Assembly: GCA_035450685.1 (NCBI GenBank)
Contig: DAOTNF010000008.1
Span: 1-64,000, forward strand
DNA from: Syntrophosphaera sp035450685
Lineage (GTDB): Bacteria; Cloacimonadota; Cloacimonadia; Cloacimonadales; Cloacimonadaceae
Length of the DNA stretch: 64,000 nucleotides
Direction: 5' to 3'
This document shows, piece by piece, positions 51,312-59,395 of the stretch. Both the position numbers and the translations under genes were made by a program. Under the pieces are notes generated by a model that saw only the letters and a program-made list of their open reading frames with translations, had not been told where the DNA came from and did no database searches. Within the stretch, counting starts at the first letter, position 1, and every line of letters begins with the position of its first letter.

Positions 51312-52339
51312 AGAAAGAACTGATAGCGGCACAACCCAGATTCCTGATATACACAAATCAGGATGGTAGCATACAGATTGAAACCAAATTATTGGATGGA
51401 ACCATCTGGTTAAGTCAAAAGCAACTGGCAGAGTTATATCAGACCACGATTGCAAACATCAATATCCATATCCGAAATATCTTCACAGAGGGGGAGCTTG
51501 AGTCAGAGTCAGTTATTAAGGATTTTTTAATAACTGCATCTGATGGGAAACGCTATCATACCATGCATTACAACCTTGACATGGTGATCAGTGTGGGGTA
51601 TAGGATAAAATCACAAATTGCCACCCGATTCCGCATCTGGGCCACTGAGCGGCTCAAAGAATACATGATCAAGGGCTTCACAATGAACGACGAGCTGCTC
51701 AAGCAAGCTGGAGGCGGCTCCTATTTTGATGAACTTCTTGCCCGGATCAGGGATATCCGCTCCTCGGAAAAGGTCTTCTGGCGCAAAGTGCTGGATATCT
51801 ATGCCACCAGCATTGATTATGACCCCAAGTCAGACCTGTCCAGGGAGTTTTTCAAAGTTATCCAAAACAAGATGCACTGGGCCAGTCATGGCCATACTGC
51901 AGCGGAGATCATATATCAGAGGGCTGATGCCGGCAAAGACAACATGGGGCTCACTAACTGGCCGGGAACGCAACTTCGCAAGGCAGATACCGCGGTAGCC
52001 AAAAACTACCTGAACCAGAAAGAACTGGATATCCTGAACAGGATCGTGAGCATGTATCTGGATTTTGCCGAGCTCCAAGCCTTGAATAGAACCCCGATGT
52101 ACATGAAAGATTGGATTTCCAAGCTGGATGAGTTTCTCAAGCTGAGTGGAAGAGATATTCTGAAGCATGCCGGTTCCATTGCGCATGAAGAGGCCATCCA
52201 AAAAGCAAGGCTGGAGTATGATAAATGGCATCAGGAACAGCTTGCAAGACCAAGCGCAGTGGAAAAGCACTTTGTGGAAGCCATGCAGAAAGTGGAGCAA
52301 ATCTCCAAACAGACCAATCCAAGAGAAAGAAATGAGTGA
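51308..52339 (+). CDS. RhuM family protein
   Basis: A 343-residue protein of the RhuM family (virulence-associated, Fic/DOC-adjacent in databases; function unknown). Typical features: an N-terminal winged-helix-like segment (IWLSQKQLAELYQTTIANINIHIRNIF), DGKRYHTMHYNLDMVISVGYRIKS and RFRIWATERLKEYMIKGF, then a helical part with AELQALNRTPMYMKDWI. RhuM genes often sit inside restriction and defence operons. It overlaps the helicase gene by four bases and the methyltransferase gene by eight, so all three are co-translated. Confidence 0.88.
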   Translation: MKKELIAAQPRFLIYTNQDGSIQIETKLLDGTIWLSQKQLAELYQTTIANINIHIRNIFTEGELESESVIKDFLITASDGKRYHTMHYNLDMVISVGYRIKSQIATRFRIWATERLKEYMIKGFTMNDELLKQAGGGSYFDELLARIRDIRSSEKVFWRKVLDIYATSIDYDPKSDLSREFFKVIQNKMHWASHGHTAAEIIYQRADAGKDNMGLTNWPGTQLRKADTAVAKNYLNQKELDILNRIVSMYLDFAELQALNRTPMYMKDWISKLDEFLKLSGRDILKHAGSIAHEEAIQKARLEYDKWHQEQLARPSAVEKHFVEAMQKVEQISKQTNPRERNE

Positions 52340-55220
52340 ATACAAGGTAAAAGCCCCCAAAAAACTGATCGAAGTGGCCCTGCCCCTTAAAGAGATCAAC
52401 GAGGCCTGCGTGCGGGAAAAATCAATCCGCCACGGCCATCCTTCCACACTGCATTTATATTGGGCCAGGCGTCCCCTGGCAGCCGCCAGGGCGGTGCTCT
52501 TTGCCCAACTGGTGAATGACCCCGGCTGGGATGAAGAACTGCAGATCGGCTACAAGCGCAAAGCGGATGCCAACCGCAAGCGGGAAGAGCTCTTTGAAAT
52601 CATCCGGGAACTGGTGAAATGGGAGAACACGAATAATGAAATTGTGCTGGAAAAAGCCCGGGCAGAGATCCGTAAAAGCTGGAAGGTGACCTGCGAACTG
52701 AACAAGGACCACCCCCAGGCTGCGGAACTTTTCAACCCGGACAAACTACCTGCCTTCCACGATCCCTTTGCCGGAGGCGGTTCCATCCCGTTGGAAGCCC
52801 AACGCCTGGGCCTGGAAGCCTGGGCCAGTGACCTGAATCCTGTGGCAGTGCTTATCAACAAGGCCATGATCGAGATTCCACCTAAGTTTGTGGGTTGGCG
52901 TCCGATAGGACCTATTCCCAAAAGTGATGCTCAATCAACCACAGAGAACTACACTTGGCCAGGCTTGACTGGCCTGGCAGAAGATGTGCGCCGTTGGGGA
53001 CATTGGGTGCGGGAAGAAGCCTACAAGCGCATCGGGCACCTCTACCCACCCATTGAGATTACTCCGGAAATGGTAGCTGAACGACCTGATCTGGCTCCTT
53101 ACAGGGGAAAGAAGCTAACAGTTATAGCCTATATCTGGGCGAGGACTGTAAAAAGTCCTAATCCAAGATTTTCACATGTGGATGTGCCTCTTGTCTCCAC
53201 ATTTCTGCTATCAAATAAGAAGGGTAAAGAGGCTTGGGTAGAACCTGTTATAGAGGGAGATAAATACGAGTTTAAGGTTAGATATGGAACGCCACCAGAC
53301 CGGCAATCTATTAAGACAGGCACCAAGTTGCCTGGTCGGAGTTCAAATTTTGTATGCTTATTATCCAAAACACCCATAGACGGTAAGTACATTAAATCTG
53401 AAGGTCAGGCGGGTAGGATTGGGTCTAGATTGATGGCTATTGTCTGTGAAGGTAATAACAGAAGAGTTTACCTTTCTCCTGAACAAGATCAAGATGATAT
53501 AGTTGAGTCTATAGAACCTGAATGGAAGCCAGAACAGGAATTAGTGGGTAAAAGTGCTGATCAAGTACCTCTATATGGCATGACAACATATGGAAGTCTG
53601 TTTGGGAAAAGGCAAATGAATTCTATTTGTGTTTTTTCGAACCTGGTGATGAGCTTACCAAAAGCATCAAAAGTGATACATCCCAATCCCCCACCAATAC
53701 CAAATGATAAAATGTCTATTGTTGAAGCTATACAAATATATCTGACTTTTGCGTTAGATAAATTGACAGATTACTCGTCTTCTCTAGTAACGTGGATTCC
53801 TATTCGTGAAACCTTAAGAAGTTCTTTTGGACGTCAAGCTTTGGCTATGGTTTGGGACTTCGCAGAGGTCAACCCATTTTCATCATCAAGCGGTAACTGG
53901 TCATCAATGATTGAGTGGATTTGTTCAGCTATTATTACTTTACCAAGTAGTAGTAGTTCTGGTTTCTCGATTCAGGCAAATGCTACGACTCAGTCTATTT
54001 CCAAGCATAAAATTGTCTCATTCGATCCTCCTTATTATGATAATATCATGTATGCAGATTTATCAGATTTCTTTTATGTAATTCAGAGACGTATTATCAG
54101 CTCAATTTATTACAGCTTAAATGCTACTTTATCAACACCAAAAGATGATGAGTTAGTAGCTTCTCAGTACAGACATGAATCAAAGAAAAAGGCAGAATTA
54201 TTCTTCCATAAGGGGATGCAAAAGGCGATTTCACAAGTCGCGACTCAATCAAATCCTTCATATCCAGTGAGTATCTATTATGCGTTCAAACAGGCAGAAG
54301 CCTCTGGTTCAGAAACTGCTTCAAGCGGTTGGCAAACTTTCCTCCAAGCAATAATGGACTCAGGGTTGTCTATCACAGGAACATGGCCAATGAGTACCGA
54401 AAGAGAAGTGCGATCAATAGGAATCGGTGCAAATGCTCTAGCTTCAAGCATTGTATTGGTATGTAGAAAACGATTGTCAATTTCTCATTCAATTAGCCGA
54501 AAAGACTTTATCCGAGAGCTATCATTAACGCTACCTCACGCATTAGACAATATGATAAATGGAAGTGAAACCAGTAGTCCCATCGCTCCCGTTGACCTCG
54601 CTCAAGCTGCCATAGGACCTGGCATGGCAGTGTTTTCCAAGTATAAGTCCATTCTGGAAGCTGACGGTTCTCCCATGACTGTCCGTACAGCCCTGATACT
54701 TATCAATAAAGCCATAGACGACTATTTCAAGGAATTGGAGGGAGATTGGGACAGTGATACCCGTTTCTGTCTGCAGTGGTTCAATGAGCATGGCTGGCGG
54801 GAAGGGTTATATGGCGAAGCCGATGTTCTGGCCAGAGCCAAAGGTGTTTCGGTTGAAGGCATCAGAGACAGTGGAGTTTTGGAAGCCGCAGGCGGAAAGG
54901 TTAAGTTGTTCAGACCAAGCGAATATCCAGATAACTGGAACCCTGCCAAGGACAACCGCATGCCTGTCTGGGAGGTGCTCCATCATCTCATCCGCTTGCA
55001 TCAGACCAAGGGGGAGGTTGCTGCTGCCGAGGTTGTGAAAGCCATCCCTCATGTTTCCGAAACAGCCCGGCAATTGGCTTTCCTGCTCTATACCACTTGT
55101 GAACGCAAAGGCTGGGCGGAAGATGCGCGTCCTTACAATGACCTGGTCACAGCCTGGCTGTCTATTGAAAAGCAGGCCCGGACTGATATACGGGATGCTC
55201 AAATTGAGGCAGAGTTTTAG
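52332..55220 (+). CDS. DUF1156 DNA methyltransferase, mosaic composition
   Basis: A 962-residue adenine-type DNA methyltransferase. The N-terminal DUF1156 region has KSIRHGHPSTLHLYWARRPL, motif I is DPFAGGGSIPLEAQRLG (from D144), and motif IV is DPPYYDNIMY (from D565). The C-terminus (about 745-962) is a separate globular part. Bases from about 53110 to 54560 (residues about 260-743) are AT-rich: by hand count 22/60 G+C at 53761-53820 against 34/60 at 52381-52440 and 32/60 at 54841-54900, so the recognition/catalytic middle was probably exchanged. ATG at 52332 overlaps RhuM by 8 bp. Confidence 0.88.
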   Translation: MSEYKVKAPKKLIEVALPLKEINEACVREKSIRHGHPSTLHLYWARRPLAAARAVLFAQLVNDPGWDEELQIGYKRKADANRKREELFEIIRELVKWENTNNEIVLEKARAEIRKSWKVTCELNKDHPQAAELFNPDKLPAFHDPFAGGGSIPLEAQRLGLEAWASDLNPVAVLINKAMIEIPPKFVGWRPIGPIPKSDAQSTTENYTWPGLTGLAEDVRRWGHWVREEAYKRIGHLYPPIEITPEMVAERPDLAPYRGKKLTVIAYIWARTVKSPNPRFSHVDVPLVSTFLLSNKKGKEAWVEPVIEGDKYEFKVRYGTPPDRQSIKTGTKLPGRSSNFVCLLSKTPIDGKYIKSEGQAGRIGSRLMAIVCEGNNRRVYLSPEQDQDDIVESIEPEWKPEQELVGKSADQVPLYGMTTYGSLFGKRQMNSICVFSNLVMSLPKASKVIHPNPPPIPNDKMSIVEAIQIYLTFALDKLTDYSSSLVTWIPIRETLRSSFGRQALAMVWDFAEVNPFSSSSGNWSSMIEWICSAIITLPSSSSSGFSIQANATTQSISKHKIVSFDPPYYDNIMYADLSDFFYVIQRRIISSIYYSLNATLSTPKDDELVASQYRHESKKKAELFFHKGMQKAISQVATQSNPSYPVSIYYAFKQAEASGSETASSGWQTFLQAIMDSGLSITGTWPMSTEREVRSIGIGANALASSIVLVCRKRLSISHSISRKDFIRELSLTLPHALDNMINGSETSSPIAPVDLAQAAIGPGMAVFSKYKSILEADGSPMTVRTALILINKAIDDYFKELEGDWDSDTRFCLQWFNEHGWREGLYGEADVLARAKGVSVEGIRDSGVLEAAGGKVKLFRPSEYPDNWNPAKDNRMPVWEVLHHLIRLHQTKGEVAAAEVVKAIPHVSETARQLAFLLYTTCERKGWAEDARPYNDLVTAWLSIEKQARTDIRDAQIEAEF

Positions 55221-55235
55221 GATTGAGGAGATAAC

Positions 55236-58061
55236 ATGATAAAAGCATGGAGAGACATCGCAATACCGCATCAGGACGTGCTGAAGGGAACTTTTAAGCA
55301 ATCTGAATTTGCCGCAGACCTGTCGCAGGTACACTTGGGTAAAGCCAGTGAAGAGTACCAAAATCCGGCTCTCTTCTATCAAAGAACATACATAACTGAA
55401 GGCATGAGGCTGCTGTTGACCTCTGTGATTCAAAGGCTCAGCGGTAAAGGCGGCGAGCCGGTGATCCAATTGCAGACTGCCTTTGGAGGCGGCAAGACCC
55501 ACACCATGGTGGCTGTGTATCATCTGGCCAAAGGTGAGCAGGCTGCTTCGGAACTGCAGGGCATCCCTCCCATTATCGATGCTGCGGGTGTAACTGAACT
55601 ACCCAAAGCGAAGATTGTGGTGATCGATGGCAACCAGCTTTCCCCCGGGGATGTGAAAAAACGCGGCAGCATCAGTGTAAACACATTGTGGGGAGAACTC
55701 GCCTGGCAGATTGGTGGCGCTGAAGCTTATGAACTGGTGAAACAATCTGATCTCAATGGTACATCCCCCGGCAAGGAGATTTTGATACCCCTGATCAGCA
55801 AGTATGCCCCCTGCGTAATCCTGGTGGATGAGCTGGTGGCCTACGTAAGGCAATTTGAGCCGGGAAAAAGCCTGCCAGGCGGAAGTTATGATTCAAATCT
55901 GTCCTTCATACAGGCACTGATGGAGTCGCTTAAAGTGGTTCCCAATGCGATCATGTTGGCTTCCTTGCCGGAGTCGGACAAGGAGGCTGGCAGTCAACTG
56001 GGTATCAATGCCCTGGCAGCTTTGAAAAGCTACTTTGGCAGAGTGCAGGCTATTTGGACTCCGGTGGCGACGGAGGAAGCCTTTGAAATAGTCAAGCGCA
56101 GGCTGTTCAAAGAAATATCCGACAGGAAAGGGATGGAGGAAACTTGCCGTGCTTTTACTGACTTCTATCTGGAAAAAAAGGACAGTTTTCCCGACGAAAC
56201 CCAGGAAAACCGATACTATCAGAGGATGTTGCAAGCCTATCCCATTCATCCTGAGATCTTTGACCGTCTTTATGAGGATTGGTCAAGCCTGGAAAACTTC
56301 CAGAGAACCAGGGGTGTATTGAAACTGATGGCCAAAGTGATCCATAAACTATGGACGGACAACAATAAAGACCCTCTGATCATGCCAGGCAACCTGCCTC
56401 TCTATGATGCTGATGTGCGCAATGAGGTTGTTTATTATCTGCCTCAGGGATGGAACCCGGTGCTGGAAAAAGATGTTGACGGTTCAAGGTCGGAACCTCA
56501 TCTGATCGAGAACGCTGAAGCCAGGTTTGGCCAGGTGCAGGCCTGCAGGAAACTGACCCGTACCATCTTCCTGGGCAGCGCTCCTCATTCTGTCACCCTG
56601 AATGCTGGTAAAACCTCAAGAGGTATTGAATACAAGCGTATTCTTTTGGGCGCTGTGACGCCCGACCAGATAACTGGTTTATTTAACGATGCCATGAACA
56701 GGCTGATTGATAAGCTGCACTATCTGGGCAATGCGGATAAAAAGCAATTCTGGTTCGATACCAGGCCTAACCTCAGGCGGGAGATGGAGGATCGCAAACG
56801 CCGCTTTAACGATAAGGATGATGTTATCCCAGTGATCAAGGACCAGCTTCAAAAAGTACTGAGCAATGGTGTATTCGAAGCAGTGCATGTGTTCACGCGT
56901 AGCGAGGACATCCCTGATGACTATTCTCTCAGGCTGGTTATATTGCCTCCTGATGTGTATTATCTGCGCTCCGGGGGAAGTTTCGCTATGGAAGGTGTCT
57001 CAGATTATGAAGGTGCAAAACACATCCTTACCCATCGGGGTGAACAGCCCAGACTACGACAGAATCGCTTGATTTTCCTGGCTGCAGATGGTGAATATCA
57101 GGGTAAGCTGAAAGATCAAATCCTGACCCTGTTGGCCTGGGATTCGATCCTTAAAGATATCCAGATGCTGAAGCTCAATCTCGATGTATACCAGACCAGG
57201 CAGGCAAAAGCGGGGAAAGAAGATTCTGAAAAAGCAGTGAAGCATCTGATTCGCAATACCTATCGGTGGCTTTTGATCCCCGAGCAGGATAAGGTGCCCG
57301 GAGATAGATTTGAAGCGCTTTCCATCAATGCTGCTGCTCAGAATCTGACTGCTGAGATAGAAAAGGTTCTCAGGGAAAACGAGCACCTCATTACACAATG
57401 GGCTTCCATCCATCTCAGCAATTTGCTTAAGAGATGGTTCTGGAAGGATGGTACCAATCATGTGAAAGCCCAGGATGTCTGGCATGGCATGTGCTGCTAC
57501 CTGTATATGCCCCGTTTGAGCAGCAATGACGTGTTTCAGAATGCCATACGCGCTGGCGCATCGAGCCAGGAGTTCTATGGTTTTGCCAATGGATATGAAA
57601 ACGATCAGTATTTCGGTTTTGCATTTGGTAACTCTACAGCCCCTGTCTATGATAGCTCGCTACTCCTGATCGATCCAGGGGTTGCTGCAGAGTATAAGCA
57701 AAAAACAGCTCGTTCAACAACTGGTGAAACTGGCTCAATTTCTGAAGCTGGGACTGGAGACCAGACTACTTTTGGTGCTCAGGGTCAAGCCGGTGCTGGA
57801 GGCACGGCACCACAACCCCTTCAACCAAAAACCAGATTACACTATTATGGACGCAAAGAACTCGATGCAACCAGGGCAAAAGCTGATTTTGCCACCATTA
57901 TAGATGAGATCGTGATGCATCTGATCAAGAAACCCACAGTTTCTGCATCAATCCAGATCGAAATAAAAGCAGACAACCTGGAAGGCTTCGATGAAGCCAC
58001 CCAACGCACCATCAAAGAGAATAGCAATACACTCAAGTTTGACCTGAGTGAGTTTGAATAG
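55236..58061 (+). CDS. DUF499 family P-loop ATPase
   Basis: A 941-residue ATPase. Walker A is TAFGGGKTHTM (84-88 G-G-G-K-T), Walker B is CVILVDEL (D198-E199) and a sensor-like IMLASLPESDKEAG follows. The C-terminal part has a low-complexity Gly/Gln/Thr stretch (about 825-865) and a last domain resembling a sensor module. DUF499 proteins are regularly found beside DUF1156 methylases and SNF2/DUF3883 helicases in predicted anti-phage operons. RBS GAGGAG precedes the ATG, 15 bp after the methylase stop. Likely the motor or assembly factor of the system. Confidence 0.88.
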   Translation: MIKAWRDIAIPHQDVLKGTFKQSEFAADLSQVHLGKASEEYQNPALFYQRTYITEGMRLLLTSVIQRLSGKGGEPVIQLQTAFGGGKTHTMVAVYHLAKGEQAASELQGIPPIIDAAGVTELPKAKIVVIDGNQLSPGDVKKRGSISVNTLWGELAWQIGGAEAYELVKQSDLNGTSPGKEILIPLISKYAPCVILVDELVAYVRQFEPGKSLPGGSYDSNLSFIQALMESLKVVPNAIMLASLPESDKEAGSQLGINALAALKSYFGRVQAIWTPVATEEAFEIVKRRLFKEISDRKGMEETCRAFTDFYLEKKDSFPDETQENRYYQRMLQAYPIHPEIFDRLYEDWSSLENFQRTRGVLKLMAKVIHKLWTDNNKDPLIMPGNLPLYDADVRNEVVYYLPQGWNPVLEKDVDGSRSEPHLIENAEARFGQVQACRKLTRTIFLGSAPHSVTLNAGKTSRGIEYKRILLGAVTPDQITGLFNDAMNRLIDKLHYLGNADKKQFWFDTRPNLRREMEDRKRRFNDKDDVIPVIKDQLQKVLSNGVFEAVHVFTRSEDIPDDYSLRLVILPPDVYYLRSGGSFAMEGVSDYEGAKHILTHRGEQPRLRQNRLIFLAADGEYQGKLKDQILTLLAWDSILKDIQMLKLNLDVYQTRQAKAGKEDSEKAVKHLIRNTYRWLLIPEQDKVPGDRFEALSINAAAQNLTAEIEKVLRENEHLITQWASIHLSNLLKRWFWKDGTNHVKAQDVWHGMCCYLYMPRLSSNDVFQNAIRAGASSQEFYGFANGYENDQYFGFAFGNSTAPVYDSSLLLIDPGVAAEYKQKTARSTTGETGSISEAGTGDQTTFGAQGQAGAGGTAPQPLQPKTRLHYYGRKELDATRAKADFATIIDEIVMHLIKKPTVSASIQIEIKADNLEGFDEATQRTIKENSNTLKFDLSEFE

Positions 58062-58145
58062 AAATGCCCCTAGGGTGAAATAACTGCCAAAGGAGAAACT
58101 TATAAGCAACATCATAATTATCACAATCCTCCACTGGATAGCAGT

Positions 58146-58198
58146 ATAGTGGCTGAGGTCTTAGTTGAAATATTGCTTAGACCGAGAGTGGCCACTAT
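58146..58198. repeat. Two-part hairpin A upstream of the HEPN-like gene
   Basis: The outer stem ATAGTGGC/GCCACTAT (58146-58153 and 58191-58198) encloses an inner stem GGTCTTAG/CTTAGACC (one T-T mismatch; 58157-58164 and 58176-58183) with the loop TTGAAATATTG. It shares its loop core TGAAATATTG with hairpin B. No coding frame is supported in the 260-bp gap. Confidence 0.6.
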
Positions 58199-58262
58199 TA
58201 TGGCTTGCCATTGGTGAGTTGCTCGCTATGATACAAAGCATCTGCTGCTAACTGAGCGTGAT

Positions 58263-58292
58263 GTGCTTGGGTGTGAAATATTGCCCAAGCAC
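58263..58292. repeat. Hairpin B upstream of the HEPN-like gene
   Basis: A perfect 9-bp stem GTGCTTGGG / CCCAAGCAC (58263-58271 and 58284-58292) with loop TGTGAAATATTG. It ends 29 bases before the start codon at 58322, so if transcribed it would lie in the leader of the HEPN-like mRNA. The loop matches hairpin A while the stems differ. Confidence 0.6.
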
Positions 58293-58321
58293 AAAGTGTA
58301 AATGAATAAGGAATGAATATT

Positions 58322-59395
58322 ATGGGTAAAAGCATAGCCGCAATTATAAGTTTAATGGAGGATTTTACCCAACCAGCTGAATCCTCAGATGATATCCTGA
58401 ATATGGTTTATCGGGACGAAGATGAGTTTATCCCATATGAGGTTTTATACTTGTTTCAACGTCTCCTTGGCATGAAAGTATGGTACAAACCTCTTGAAAA
58501 AGTAGCATTCATACTTTTCATGAGATATAAAGAAACTGATATTGCGTATGTTCTTAGCAAGTTATCATTCAAGTTTTATCAAAGGGAAATCGACGAACAC
58601 GATGAGATATACAATGAGATAAAAGAGAAGATAAGGAATGCAATTCGTTTATCGCAATATGAGTTCAAAAAAGATGTAGAGAGAAGTATAGGTGACAGAG
58701 AGGTCATATTTCCAAACTACACTATTAGGTTTGAACGAGCATTTGAGTGTTTGGAGGTTCAGGTTGAGAGTAACTTGAACGGAGGAATTGATTGGCCTCA
58801 ATATTTACATAGAGCCGATTGCTTTATTAATTCTTATGCTCTTCACCTTGTCAGTTATATGGAGCATGTTTTAACTCTGTTGTACCCATTTTCAGAAAGC
58901 TATGATGCTCAGTTGGATATAAAGAGTTTCGTTACTCAAAACGTTTCAAATAAAATGGAAAGTTTGTTTTCGGGTCTACCTTCTGATGATATGCAAATAA
59001 AAGATAAGTTATCACAGATAACAAAATATGTCAGAAATCCAATAGCACACGGTTATCTTACCAGGGCTTATTTAGGTGATGTATTGATTCCGGGTATTGG
59101 ATATATTCCTATGTCATATAGTAATTATTCACTGAGCACTCAGAATTATCCAATCATTCCCGTGAATCTTAAACATCAATATTCGGAGATGAGAGAAATC
59201 AAAGGTAGTTTCGATAATCTTGTGGAGAAGCTTTACCCTAATGCGACTACAATCATAAAAGCAGGTTTAGATATCAAGTGTGATCCAAAATCCAGAAAAA
59301 AGTACATGTCGGTAATCAATAATAGTGATGATACCAGAGACTTTATCTTAAGGGAGCTTCATAGAGTTTATGCAACGATTAATATGGAATGGTAA
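58322..59395 (+). CDS. HEPN-like protein (putative RNase toxin), unknown family
   Basis: A 357-residue soluble, strongly helical protein from AT-rich DNA (24/60 G+C at 58681-58740 by hand count). I do not recognise a named family. Residues 238-243 read R-N-P-I-A-H (in KYVRNPIAHGYL), which fits the HEPN-type Rx4-6H motif, in a C-terminal helical segment following FINSYALHLVSYMEHVLTLL. HEPN domains with this motif are often RNA-cleaving toxins in defence systems. Of two in-frame ATGs, 58322 has AAGGA nine bases upstream; the earlier one at 58313 has no spacing. The stop overlaps the helicase start (TAATG), so the two are co-translated. Confidence 0.65.
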   Translation: MGKSIAAIISLMEDFTQPAESSDDILNMVYRDEDEFIPYEVLYLFQRLLGMKVWYKPLEKVAFILFMRYKETDIAYVLSKLSFKFYQREIDEHDEIYNEIKEKIRNAIRLSQYEFKKDVERSIGDREVIFPNYTIRFERAFECLEVQVESNLNGGIDWPQYLHRADCFINSYALHLVSYMEHVLTLLYPFSESYDAQLDIKSFVTQNVSNKMESLFSGLPSDDMQIKDKLSQITKYVRNPIAHGYLTRAYLGDVLIPGIGYIPMSYSNYSLSTQNYPIIPVNLKHQYSEMREIKGSFDNLVEKLYPNATTIIKAGLDIKCDPKSRKKYMSVINNSDDTRDFILRELHRVYATINMEW

